Source: an uncultured Pseudomonadota bacterium (GTDB lineage: Bacteria; Myxococcota_A; Polyangia; Nannocystales; Nannocystaceae). From it: 64,000 bases of DNA. Below are positions 46,735 through 56,002 of the stretch, piece after piece; the first letter of the stretch is position 1; each line of letters starts with the position of its first letter. The stretch lies in NCBI GenBank assembly GCA_913061055.1, contig CAJXVA010000006.1, positions 1 through 64,000 of the forward strand, given 5' to 3'. A model generated the notes under the pieces. It was given only the letters and a program-made list of their open reading frames with translations, was not told where the DNA came from and did not search any database. The translations under genes were made by a program, and so were the position numbers.

Positions 46735-49080
46735 ATGGGGACGGTTGGACGATGGGTTGGCGTGCTTTGTGGACTGGCTCTGGGCACAGGGTGCTCGAGC
46801 ACGCCTCCGGAGGAGACCGGGTCATCGGAGTCGCTCAGCGACACCTTGACCGACACCGACGGCACCAGCGGGACCACGGGCGGTGGTTCGGCCGAGGTGT
46901 CGTCTGGCTCTTCGCCCTCCGAGACATCCGCGGGTCCGATCTGCGGCGAGGATGAAATCGCCTGCGAGGCGAACTGTTGCCCCAACACCCAGGTCTGTTT
47001 CGAGGGCGCGTGCGCAGATGACTGCGGCGGGGCGGCCGCGTGCGGCGCTGCGCAGGCGTGCTGCGCCGATGGGGACGCCTGTTACCTCGGTCAGTGCGTG
47101 ACCCCCATGGGTGCGTGTCAGGACAGCGGCTGCGCGACCCGGGTCGAGAGCAGCGACTGTGCCGACGGGTTTGTGTGCGCGGGCGACCTCGGACTGTGCG
47201 TGCCGTCGATGGCCGACCCCACGTGCGAGTACGTGCCCAAGCCGGCTCAGTTCTCCCCGGTCCCGCGCTTCACCTGGGGCGTCCGGGCGTCCGTTGCGTG
47301 CACCGATGGGAGTGAGTGTCAGACCGCCGAGACGTGTGTGGCCGACGTCTGCACGCCGTCGTGGACCCACCGCGATCCTGACGTGGCGCCGGAGAACTAC
47401 CAGGTGTCGTCGATCCCGGTCGTTGCGGACCTGGATGCCGACTGCACGCCCGAGATCATCTTCAACACGTATATCGATGGGACGATTTCTGCTCAGGGAG
47501 TCGTTCGCGCGATCCGTGGTGACACCGGGCTCCCGGTCTGGTCGGTCACCGACCCCGCCTACCAAACCAACTCGACCGCCAACCCCGCGGTCGGCGACAT
47601 CGACAGCGACGGCCTTCCGGAGGTTGTCGTTGCAGGACTCGGCTCGACGCTCGTCGCCATCGAGAGCGACGGCACCCCGATGTGGGTCTCCGACACGTTC
47701 GCCGGCACCCAGAACAGCGGGTCGGTCGCCATTGCGAACATGGACAACGCCGGCGACCCGGAGCTCGTCTTTGGAGCCGCGGTGCTCGACAGCAGCGGCG
47801 GTCTCCTTTGGGAAGGCAGCGCGGGGATCGGCCGGGATGGCCAAGGGCCCATCTCTTGTGTCGCCGACCTCGATGGCGACGGTCGCCCCGAACTCATCGG
47901 TGGAAACACGGCCTACTCGACCACCGGGACGGTGGCAGGGGGAGACTTCACCGGATCCATCCTGTGGGAGTCGACCGTGGGCGACGGACGTTGCGGCATC
48001 GCCGACTTCGACGCAGACGGGAGCCCGGAGGTCATCCTCGTCCGCGGCGGCCAGATTCATGCGCTCAACGGACTGACCGGGGTCGAAATCGCTTCGTTCT
48101 CCATCCCCGGCACCGCCGATCGCGGGGGCGCACCCAACATCGCCGACTTCAACGGCGACGGTGCGCCGGATATCGCCACCGCCGGGGCTTCGTTCTACGT
48201 CGTCGTCGAGTTCGATGGCACGAGCTTCAGCGAGCTGTGGCGCGCGGCAACCGAAGACGACTCCTCGCGGGTCACCGGGTCCTCGGTCTTCGACTTCGAC
48301 GGGGACGGCATCAACGAGGTCGTCTACAACGACGAGTTCTTCATCCGGATCTATCCCGGCGTCGAGCCCGACTGCCAGCTCGTTCCGCCCGGTCCCGGAT
48401 GCGACGGCGTCATGACCGACGCCGAGGTCCTCTTCCAGGACCCCAACACCTCGCGGACCCGAACGGAGTACCCGGTCGTGGCCGACGTCGATGGCGACTT
48501 CAAAGCCGAACTCGTCTTCTCCAACAACTCGGACATCTCCTGGGGACTCGATGCCGGCATCGAGGTCTGGGAGGACCAACTCGACAACTGGGTCGCGACC
48601 CGCCCCGTCTGGAACCAGCACAGCTATCACATCACCAACGTCGAGGTGGACGGCACCGTCCCGGTCACAGAGCCCGATGCGTGGGACACTCCGGGCTTCA
48701 ACGCCTACCGACGCAATGCCCAGGGGCTGTCCAACTTCTGCGCGCCGGACCTGGCCTTGTTCGACCTGCGGGTCGACCAGGTCATGTGTCCGACGCTCGA
48801 CATCAGCGTCGACGTGGCCAACCTTGGCTGTCTTGGCGTGGGCCCCGGGGTGGCGGTGTCGTTCTATGAGGAGGCCGCGGGTCTGTTGGGCACGGTGAAC
48901 ACCATCGCCGCGCTGCCAGCGGGGGCGTCGGAGACCGTCACCCTTGCCACCGGGCAGTCGATCCCCTCCGCCACGATCTTCGCGGTGGTCGACGACGACG
49001 GCACCGGGCTGGGCGTGCTCAACGAGTGCGACGAGATGAACGAGATCGAGCCGCAGCTGGTCTGCACACCGGTGGGCTAG
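46735..49080 (+). CDS. FG-GAP/VCBS-repeat lipoprotein, paralogue of 12843..15584
   Basis: GLALGTGCSSTPPEE lipobox; Cys-rich segment; DLDGDGRPELIGGN repeats; RPVWNQHSYHITNVEVDGTVP matches RRVWNQHAYSITHITEDGTVP in the other gene. Confidence 0.85.
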   Translation: MGTVGRWVGVLCGLALGTGCSSTPPEETGSSESLSDTLTDTDGTSGTTGGGSAEVSSGSSPSETSAGPICGEDEIACEANCCPNTQVCFEGACADDCGGAAACGAAQACCADGDACYLGQCVTPMGACQDSGCATRVESSDCADGFVCAGDLGLCVPSMADPTCEYVPKPAQFSPVPRFTWGVRASVACTDGSECQTAETCVADVCTPSWTHRDPDVAPENYQVSSIPVVADLDADCTPEIIFNTYIDGTISAQGVVRAIRGDTGLPVWSVTDPAYQTNSTANPAVGDIDSDGLPEVVVAGLGSTLVAIESDGTPMWVSDTFAGTQNSGSVAIANMDNAGDPELVFGAAVLDSSGGLLWEGSAGIGRDGQGPISCVADLDGDGRPELIGGNTAYSTTGTVAGGDFTGSILWESTVGDGRCGIADFDADGSPEVILVRGGQIHALNGLTGVEIASFSIPGTADRGGAPNIADFNGDGAPDIATAGASFYVVVEFDGTSFSELWRAATEDDSSRVTGSSVFDFDGDGINEVVYNDEFFIRIYPGVEPDCQLVPPGPGCDGVMTDAEVLFQDPNTSRTRTEYPVVADVDGDFKAELVFSNNSDISWGLDAGIEVWEDQLDNWVATRPVWNQHSYHITNVEVDGTVPVTEPDAWDTPGFNAYRRNAQGLSNFCAPDLALFDLRVDQVMCPTLDISVDVANLGCLGVGPGVAVSFYEEAAGLLGTVNTIAALPAGASETVTLATGQSIPSATIFAVVDDDGTGLGVLNECDEMNEIEPQLVCTPVG

Positions 49081-50291
49081 ATCAGCGCATCACGGCGCTT
49101 TTCGAGGAACAAGCGGTCGGCTTCGTTGCGCGTCAACGCCAGGGCTTGGTCGTACGCATCCCGGGCATCCGAGGTCCGGCCCTGTCGACGGAGCATGTCA
49201 GCGCGGGCAGCGTGAAACGATTGGTAGTGTTCCAGTCCTTCGGGCAGGTTCGCCAGGCCGAGGGCTGGTCCGTGGGCAAACGACAGCGCCACGGCTCGGT
49301 TGAGTGCGACGACGGGGGTTGGGACGAGCTCGACCAGGCGGTCGTAGATGAGCGCGAGTTCGTCCCACCGGGTTGCTTCGAAGTCCGCGGCCTCGGCGTG
49401 AACAGCCGAGATCGCCGCTTGCAGTTGAAACGGCCCGGGGCGGCCGCGGCGGAGCGCGGTCTTGAGGATCGCCAACCCTTCGCGGATGTGCCCGTGGTTC
49501 CAGCGGGTACGGTCGTGCAGCTCGAGTGGAATGGTGGTGCCCGACGCATCGAGTCGGGCGGGGCTGCGGGCGTGGTTGAGCAGCAGCAGGGCGAGCAAGC
49601 CCGCGACCTCCGGATCGGTTGGGCACAGCGAGTGAACGGCGCGAGCGAGTCGAATCGCCTCATCGCAGAGCGTCCCGCGAATGGAGGCCTCACCGGTGCT
49701 CGCCGAGTAGCCCTCATTGAAGATGAGATAGATGACGGTCAGCACCGAAGTCAGGCGCGGCTCCCAGGCCTGCGGCCCGGGGACGTCGTACGGGATCCCC
49801 GCCTTGGCGATCTTTGTCTTCGCGCGCGCCAATCGTTGGGCCATGGTTGCCTCCTTGTCGAGGAAGGCTCTGGCGATCTCGGGGGTGGCCAGTCCGCACA
49901 AGGTCCGCAGCGTCAGGGCGATCCGCGTCTTGGGGTCGAGCGCGGGGTGGCAAGCCGTGAAGATGAGCCGTAGTCGCTCGTCCGGGATGTCATGCTCGGA
50001 CTCGATTTCCTCGGCATCCAGGGCCATGAGGTAGGCGAGGTCCGGCCGAGCCTTCGTGCGGGTCGCCGCCCGGCGGAGTCGGCTGATCGCTTTGCGACGC
50101 GCGACCTGCAGCAGCCACCCCTGTGGGTTGCGTGGATACCCTCGTGGCCAGTGCTCCAGCGCGCTGCTGAACGCGTCCGACAGGCAATCCTCGGCGAACT
50201 GGAAGTCGCGAAGGTTGCCGATCAGAACGGCAAGCAGCCGCCCCCAGTCGTCTCGCATGAGCTTGGCGATGTCGGACTGGAGGCGGTCCAC
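49077..50291 (-). CDS. RNA polymerase sigma factor, ECF42-like with C-terminal helical/TPR extension
   Basis: FAEDCLSDAFSSALEHWPRGYPRNPQGWLLQVARRKAISRLRR; RLIFTACHPALDPKTRIALTLRTLCGLATPEIARAFL; IYLIFNEGYSAS; partner YciI gene. Confidence 0.9.
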   Translation of the reverse strand: MDRLQSDIAKLMRDDWGRLLAVLIGNLRDFQFAEDCLSDAFSSALEHWPRGYPRNPQGWLLQVARRKAISRLRRAATRTKARPDLAYLMALDAEEIESEHDIPDERLRLIFTACHPALDPKTRIALTLRTLCGLATPEIARAFLDKEATMAQRLARAKTKIAKAGIPYDVPGPQAWEPRLTSVLTVIYLIFNEGYSASTGEASIRGTLCDEAIRLARAVHSLCPTDPEVAGLLALLLLNHARSPARLDASGTTIPLELHDRTRWNHGHIREGLAILKTALRRGRPGPFQLQAAISAVHAEAADFEATRWDELALIYDRLVELVPTPVVALNRAVALSFAHGPALGLANLPEGLEHYQSFHAARADMLRRQGRTSDARDAYDQALALTRNEADRLFLEKRRDALI

Positions 50292-50292
50292 G

Positions 50293-50661
50293 TCAGGCGT
50301 CCATCATCTCGGAGAGGTCGAGAAGTGGGCGGACCTCGATGGTGCCCGTCTCGTGGACGGGGATCATCGCGGCGTATTTGATCGCTTCGTCGAGGTTCTT
50401 GCAGTCGAGGACGTAGTAGCCCCCGAGTTGCTCTTTGGTCTCGGCGAAGGGGCCATCCATGGTTTCCTGCTTGCCCCCGCGAACACGAACGCGCGTGGCG
50501 GTGGAGGAGGGCTGGAGCGCCTCACCGCCGACGTACACACCGGCTTCCTTCAGCGCCTCATCGAGGGCCATCCATTGGCCCATGTAGGCCTCGAATTCGG
50601 GACTGCCAGGAGCGAAGTCGTTGTTGCCCTCGGGGTCGTAGATCAGTGCGAGAAATTTCAT
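50293..50661 (-). CDS. YciI/DGPF-domain protein
   Basis: MKFLALIYDPEG...TRVRVRGGKQETMDGPFAETKEQLGGYYVLDCKNLDEAIKYA. Confidence 0.9.
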   Translation of the reverse strand: MKFLALIYDPEGNNDFAPGSPEFEAYMGQWMALDEALKEAGVYVGGEALQPSSTATRVRVRGGKQETMDGPFAETKEQLGGYYVLDCKNLDEAIKYAAMIPVHETGTIEVRPLLDLSEMMDA

Positions 50662-50786
50662 CGTGTTTTCGTCTCTTGTGTCCGTGGCTGTTGTCGCTGC
50701 CACGGTAGGGAGACGCTCGGGTCTGCCCAGAATCGACATCGTCGCAAGAAAAACGAAAAAGGAGCGCCGTACGGCTGCACACCGCG

Positions 50787-52583
50787 CTAGCTCGGGTCCA
50801 TTGCGTAGCGGAGCAGGGCGTCGGCCTCTGCGCCCCGACCCTCGGCGTACAGGGCCTCGCCCAGCGCCTTCGTCGTCTGCAGGTAGTTCGTCAGAACGTC
50901 GGTGGCGAAGGGGTGGCCGTCGACGAACGGGACCTTCACCAGGGGTCCGTAGACCTTCAACGCTGCCTTGTGCCGGGTGACGACTTCATCGGCGGTGGTC
51001 GGGGGAAGGCGAGGGTGGACGAGTCTCCACAGTACGCCCTCGGGCACGCGGTTCAGCCCGACCGAGTGCCGCGAGAAGTCGTTGGTGAGGTACAGCGGGA
51101 CGTCGTCCCACGCGGGGTCGGATTGCAGCGCGGTGAGCAAACGAACCGGTTTGTCGATGTCGGGCAGGGTTGGAAGCTTGCTCCGCAGCCGGGCGCGGTA
51201 CCAAGGGTAGGCCAGCAACGAGGCATCGATGTAGACGACGCGTTCGCCCTCGCCGAGGACCTCCTGCGCGTACAGGAGCGGGAAAGTGCGGTGGTCGTCG
51301 GTGCCGACGATGATCGATTGCGGAGCATCGGGTGTACGCAACACGTCGACGGCGTAGCGCTCGAGCCAGGGGTTGGTCGAGGGGACGCCGTGCCACGCGG
51401 CGAAGACGATCTGCCGCAGCACCAGCAGGGCTGCCGCGACCGCCAGCCCCTGACCGGCCCGTCCGCGCTCCGCGACCGCGGCCGGGAGCGGCGCCAGGGC
51501 CAATGCGCATACGGGAATCAGCAGCGCCAGGGGGACGAGGTCGAATCGCTCCAAGATCCACTGTCCGAAGGGCGAGGTCGGGTCAAGATTGTGGGCGAGG
51601 GGGAACAGCGTGCCGGCCAACAGGAGGCTGCCCACCAGACCGGCGCGGACCTTCGCAGGGCCCGGGCCGCGGCGCACCGCGAGGGCGCACGGGACCAGGA
51701 CGAGGACACCGGACAGGAGCCAGTGCGGGCTGATCTGGGCCGAGAGCGCACCGCCTTGAACCTGCCACGCCCGGCGCAGCTGGGCCCAGGCGGGGACCTG
51801 GCTGTTCTTCTGCAAGCTGAGGTCGAAGACCCCGTAGTCGCCGCGGGTGACGTGGTGCATCCACCCCGCGAGCGACTCGGTGTCTCCCCACGCCCAGGCG
51901 GCCTCTGCCCCGTGGGCGCCGAGCATCAGGGTCAGCAGCGGGGCAAGGCCGAGCAGGCTCCCGCCGAGCCCCTGCAGGCCGGCTCGCAACAGCGACTTGG
52001 GCGTGGCGGCGTCGGGCCACGCGGCTCCGATCGCAAGTGGAACCAGGAACACCGCGGTGAGGTGGTGGCTGACGCCCAGTCCCAACGCGAGACCGAGGAC
52101 CCAGGCGGGACTGCGGCGGACGACGGCGAGGTACGTGAAGCCGCCCGCCGCGAACAGCAGAGGCCCCCAGACTTCGCTGTCGAACACGTGCAGGACGACG
52201 GGCGGTGCGCTGGCGAGCAGCAGGGTGAGCAGCGTTGCGATGACCTCTCGTGCCCGGACGGGTGCGTCCCGCAGGACGTGCAGCGCGACGCGGTGCAGGA
52301 CCGAAAACCCGGCGATGCCGAGCAGGGCGCAGGGCAGGGCGGCCGCGGTCGCGGGTGGCAGGCCAAGCGCCGCGAGGGCGCGCGCGGGCAGCCCGAGCAT
52401 CCGCATCCACGGGTAGCCCGACGGATGCGGAACGCCGCCGCGGAGCATGATGGTCGCGAACTCGCCGGCGTCGCCGGGCTGGATCGCACGGGGCAACGCC
52501 CAGGCCGCGATCGCCAGCAGCACGCCCACCACCAGGAGTGTGCTTCGCATTCCAACCGGGGCGGCTTCGGAGTCTTTGCTCAT
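50787..52583 (-). CDS. DUF2723 multi-spanning membrane protein (glycosyltransferase-like)
   Basis: IQPGDAGEFATIMLRGGVPHPSGYPWMRMLG; about 10 TM segments. Confidence 0.8.
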   Translation of the reverse strand: MSKDSEAAPVGMRSTLLVVGVLLAIAAWALPRAIQPGDAGEFATIMLRGGVPHPSGYPWMRMLGLPARALAALGLPPATAAALPCALLGIAGFSVLHRVALHVLRDAPVRAREVIATLLTLLLASAPPVVLHVFDSEVWGPLLFAAGGFTYLAVVRRSPAWVLGLALGLGVSHHLTAVFLVPLAIGAAWPDAATPKSLLRAGLQGLGGSLLGLAPLLTLMLGAHGAEAAWAWGDTESLAGWMHHVTRGDYGVFDLSLQKNSQVPAWAQLRRAWQVQGGALSAQISPHWLLSGVLVLVPCALAVRRGPGPAKVRAGLVGSLLLAGTLFPLAHNLDPTSPFGQWILERFDLVPLALLIPVCALALAPLPAAVAERGRAGQGLAVAAALLVLRQIVFAAWHGVPSTNPWLERYAVDVLRTPDAPQSIIVGTDDHRTFPLLYAQEVLGEGERVVYIDASLLAYPWYRARLRSKLPTLPDIDKPVRLLTALQSDPAWDDVPLYLTNDFSRHSVGLNRVPEGVLWRLVHPRLPPTTADEVVTRHKAALKVYGPLVKVPFVDGHPFATDVLTNYLQTTKALGEALYAEGRGAEADALLRYAMDPS

Positions 52584-54412
52584 CGGGAAAGCAGATCGTC
52601 GAGGGCCAGCATCCACGACCCTGCGGGTGTCCGGACCAGGCTGCCCGGTCGCAGTCGCTCGCGGATTGCGGCCTCCAACCCGGGGGTACTCAGCGCCAAG
52701 GCTTGCTCATCGAGAAGGTCGACAAAACGCTCGACGTCGTCCTCGAGGGCGGCGCTCCCCTCGGGCCAGGGGGCGAGCGTGAGGCGGCGTCCTTCGCGAT
52801 CGAGAATCGGTTGCAGCCACGGGTGCACGTGTTGGCAGAGCGCTTCGAGCTCGGGTTCGGTCCACGTCTCCGCGACGTCCACCACAACACCTCCGGCCAT
52901 CAGCGTGGAGCTGGTGTCTCCCGGAGTCGGGACGGCCCCGGCGGTCATCGAACCCGCGGCCCCACCCAGCTCGTGGATGTCGGCCACCCGGGCTCGAAGA
53001 ACCTCGAGCGCAGCCTCGGCATCGGGGCGCTCCGCCGGGTCTTCGGCCTGCAGCGCCCGGGCGATGGTGTCCTCGGGGGTGGACTCCTCCGGAGGAGGGG
53101 TCTGCAGGTCGCCGTCGAGAAGCCACTGCAGCAGCACTCCGATCGCAAACAGGTCGCTGTGCACCGTGGGCGCCGCACCGCTGCGCAGCTCGGGGGCGGT
53201 CATCGCCATCAGCTCCTCCAGCCCTCCGGTATGGGTCGCGGTGAGCCCGGAGAGGTGGTGACCGCCAAAGGGAGGGACCAGCGGCCGTCCGGCGCCGTCG
53301 AACGACACCAGGCTCGGCAGAAGCCAGCCGTGCACCAGGCCGCGGGCGTGGGCGGCCATCAAACCTTCGAGCATGAAGGCAATCCAGGCGCGGGCACGGG
53401 AGCGTACTCGTCGCATGCCCGGGGGTCGGAGAAGGGCCCGCAAGGACGTGCCCTCGGTGCGGGGCATGACCAGGAGTCCGGCGCGGGCATCGAGCCGCAG
53501 GATGGGGCGAATCGCGGGGTGTCCGATCGATGCCGCCGCCTGGGCCACGGCCGAGAACCGGTCGAGTTGCTGCGCCACGTCCGGGTCGAGCTCCCGGGCG
53601 TCGCCGTGCTCGGCGAGCAGAAGATGCAGCTCGACTTCCTCGTGGGTGGCGCGGTCGAGCGCTTGGTAGGTGGCGCCGACCAAGCCGGTGCCGCCGAGGC
53701 CGGTGACCCGGTAGCGACCAGGGCTGACGGCGTCGACGCTCCGCGAGGACTGCCCGCGCAAGACCATCTGCGCCGCGAGGTCGTGCCCCAGGGCGGTCAG
53801 CGCCCGGCCGAGCTGGTCCCGGGTCGCGTCGTCGTCCTCGCGCAGGCGAAGGGAGGCTTGGGCGTGGCGGGCGGAGCCTTCGGCGTCGCCAAGCTCCCAA
53901 GCCAAGGTTGCCGCGAGGGCGAGGGCGGGGTGGGACCGCAGCGCGTGGGTCTGGAGCATGTCGAGGGCTTCCTTGACCTCGCCCGCCTCCGCCAACGCGT
54001 GGGCAGCCCCATACGGATCTCCGCCCCGTTCCAGCGCCCGGGCTTGCGCGACGGGGTCGTCCCGAAGTGCGAGCAGCCGTGCGGCTTCCATGGGGCGGCG
54101 GCGTTTCTCCAGCAGCTCGATCGCCGCGTCGACCTCATCGGGAACCGCGTGTTCCTCGATGTCCGAGAGCACCGCGTCCAGGTGCTGACCCACGCCGGAT
54201 TCGAGCGCGATGCGAAGCGCGTCCAGGCCGAGGTCGGCGTCTCGATACGCCGCCAGCGCGGCATCCCAGTCCCAGATCTGCTCGAGCACCGCGCCGGCAA
54301 GGTCGGGTCGGGCCCGCGCACGCAGAGCATCGGCGACTTCCTCGTGAAAGCCCCCGGCGAGCTTCTCGCGCTCGCTCTGTTCGAGTTGGGCGTGCAGCTC
54401 GCGGTCGTTCAC
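52580..54412 (-). CDS. TPR-like N-terminus fused to a serine/threonine pseudokinase domain
   Basis: kinase-like RYRVTGLGGTGLVGATYQALDR...LVMPRTEGTSLRALLR...AAHARGLVHGWLLPSLVSFDGAGRPLVPPFGG...APELRSGAAPTVHSDLFAIGVLLQWLLDG with catalytic residues replaced. Confidence 0.75.
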   Translation of the reverse strand: MNDRELHAQLEQSEREKLAGGFHEEVADALRARARPDLAGAVLEQIWDWDAALAAYRDADLGLDALRIALESGVGQHLDAVLSDIEEHAVPDEVDAAIELLEKRRRPMEAARLLALRDDPVAQARALERGGDPYGAAHALAEAGEVKEALDMLQTHALRSHPALALAATLAWELGDAEGSARHAQASLRLREDDDATRDQLGRALTALGHDLAAQMVLRGQSSRSVDAVSPGRYRVTGLGGTGLVGATYQALDRATHEEVELHLLLAEHGDARELDPDVAQQLDRFSAVAQAAASIGHPAIRPILRLDARAGLLVMPRTEGTSLRALLRPPGMRRVRSRARAWIAFMLEGLMAAHARGLVHGWLLPSLVSFDGAGRPLVPPFGGHHLSGLTATHTGGLEELMAMTAPELRSGAAPTVHSDLFAIGVLLQWLLDGDLQTPPPEESTPEDTIARALQAEDPAERPDAEAALEVLRARVADIHELGGAAGSMTAGAVPTPGDTSSTLMAGGVVVDVAETWTEPELEALCQHVHPWLQPILDREGRRLTLAPWPEGSAALEDDVERFVDLLDEQALALSTPGLEAAIRERLRPGSLVRTPAGSWMLALDDLLSR

Positions 54413-56001
54413 GGCGCGGGATCCTGGGCTCCCTGCGTCGGTGGGCGAGCCTGCAACGGTTCGACGGTTCCGCGGACCGGTGAGGGGCGGTCATCGTCGC
54501 CCGGCGGCATCGCGACATCGTCGATGAGCCCGGCGGGGAGCCACCACAGCTTGTCCAGCGGGACCACGCCAGCGGGTCCTTGAGACACTCGGGACAACGC
54601 GATGCCCTCGAGCGCCTGCCGCGGCCTGGCCTCGGCGCGTGAAATGTACTCCGACGTCTCCAGGGGGCACGGGGTATCGAGCCGCTGTGCGAGGGCGGCG
54701 TCATCTCCCAGCTCGCCATGGACCCACAGGGCGGCGGCGGCGAGGCAAGCCGCATCGAGCTCCCCGCGGAGGGCTCGGGCCGCGGCGGGCTCGAGCGCGG
54801 GCGCGCCGAGCAGGAGCGCGGAGCGGAGCGTGTGCGCCTGGGACCCGCGGGCCACGCGACCACCGACCGAGGCGAGCACCTCCGGCAGGGCTTGATGGGC
54901 GCTCGAACGCAGGGGGCCGACCAACGCGACGTCGACAAGGGCGATGCGCAGATCGACATCATCGAGTGTCGCCGTACCCAGGCCAGCCACGAAGCTGTCG
55001 CAGCCAAACCCTTCGGTGCTCAACGTCTTGTGGGCCTCGAGCACCGGAGCGATGTCGGTCCACGCGGCTTCACATCGGGCGGCGGTTACGGCGGTCGGGG
55101 GCTGGAGCGCTGGAACCATCCGCTTCTCCACCATCGCCGCGAGTTTCGGGACGGTGGAACCGAGGCTCTTGAACAGCTCGGTTGCGGATTGGCCGACGTT
55201 TTCCTCGACCTCGAGCTGTCGCTGCAGGACGTTCTTCCCTAGGCGATCGGGTTCGTTCGCGGAGGCCAGTTGGCCCTCGACGGCGACGGCGAACGCCTCG
55301 AGGGCGACGGCGGCGGAGGTGTCGGTCTGCCCAGGGAGTAGACGAACGCGGCCCGCGAGCGCGCGCGCGTCGAGCACAGCCGCGTTGGCGCGGGCCTTGG
55401 ACACCCGCTGCAGGCCCGCGGCCGCGACCGGCAGCGTGTCCGCGAGGTGGGGGAGGCTGACGTCGCAGTGCATACAGTCGCCGCTGCGGCGGGCGGAAAG
55501 CTCGAGCGCCTCGACGACGCGTTGCGCTTCCGCGGTCACCCAGGTGGGATCGTCCGCCCAGGGGGCGCGGCGAACGTACGCATCGCGGGCTCGGTCGATC
55601 GCGAACCGCGAGGTCATGGCGATCACGCGGTCGGCCGGTTCGAGCAGACGCGGGGTCAAGCCCGTCGCTTCGCGGTCGGCGGCCTCGAGAGCAGATCGCA
55701 ACGCGGCGCGGTCGTTGGCTTGAAGCGGAGGCATCCGAGGTGCGCTCCCATTCCGCAGGGCGGTGGTGACCGGATCCTCCAACGCCGCCAGCGCGGCGAG
55801 CTTCGGCGCGAGCCGGCCCAGCGCTTCCTTCTGCGCCTCCTTGCGCAGCTTGACGGTCTTCTGTGCTGGGCTGGGCTCGGGCTGCGGGTCCGGGTCGGGG
55901 ACGGGATCCCTTGGGCAGCCCGCACTGGCGAGCACGAGCGCCAGCAACACCCACGAACGCGGGTGCCTGTGAGCGGCGCGAGGTGTTGGAAGACAGCGCA
56001 C
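54409..56001 (-). CDS. putative lipoprotein, unknown function
   Basis: GTG start VRCLPTPRAAHRHPRSWVLLALVLASAGCPRDPVPDPDPQPEPS; lipobox and Pro/Asp linker; overlaps downstream start (GTGA). Confidence 0.6.
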   Translation of the reverse strand: MRCLPTPRAAHRHPRSWVLLALVLASAGCPRDPVPDPDPQPEPSPAQKTVKLRKEAQKEALGRLAPKLAALAALEDPVTTALRNGSAPRMPPLQANDRAALRSALEAADREATGLTPRLLEPADRVIAMTSRFAIDRARDAYVRRAPWADDPTWVTAEAQRVVEALELSARRSGDCMHCDVSLPHLADTLPVAAAGLQRVSKARANAAVLDARALAGRVRLLPGQTDTSAAVALEAFAVAVEGQLASANEPDRLGKNVLQRQLEVEENVGQSATELFKSLGSTVPKLAAMVEKRMVPALQPPTAVTAARCEAAWTDIAPVLEAHKTLSTEGFGCDSFVAGLGTATLDDVDLRIALVDVALVGPLRSSAHQALPEVLASVGGRVARGSQAHTLRSALLLGAPALEPAAARALRGELDAACLAAAALWVHGELGDDAALAQRLDTPCPLETSEYISRAEARPRQALEGIALSRVSQGPAGVVPLDKLWWLPAGLIDDVAMPPGDDDRPSPVRGTVEPLQARPPTQGAQDPAP

Positions 56002-56002
56002 G

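Noticed and set aside
50913-54583. 782-aa and 681-aa plus-strand ORFs
   Set aside because: Antisense to DUF2723 and pseudokinase genes, which have clear motifs, translational coupling and proper signal/TM features.
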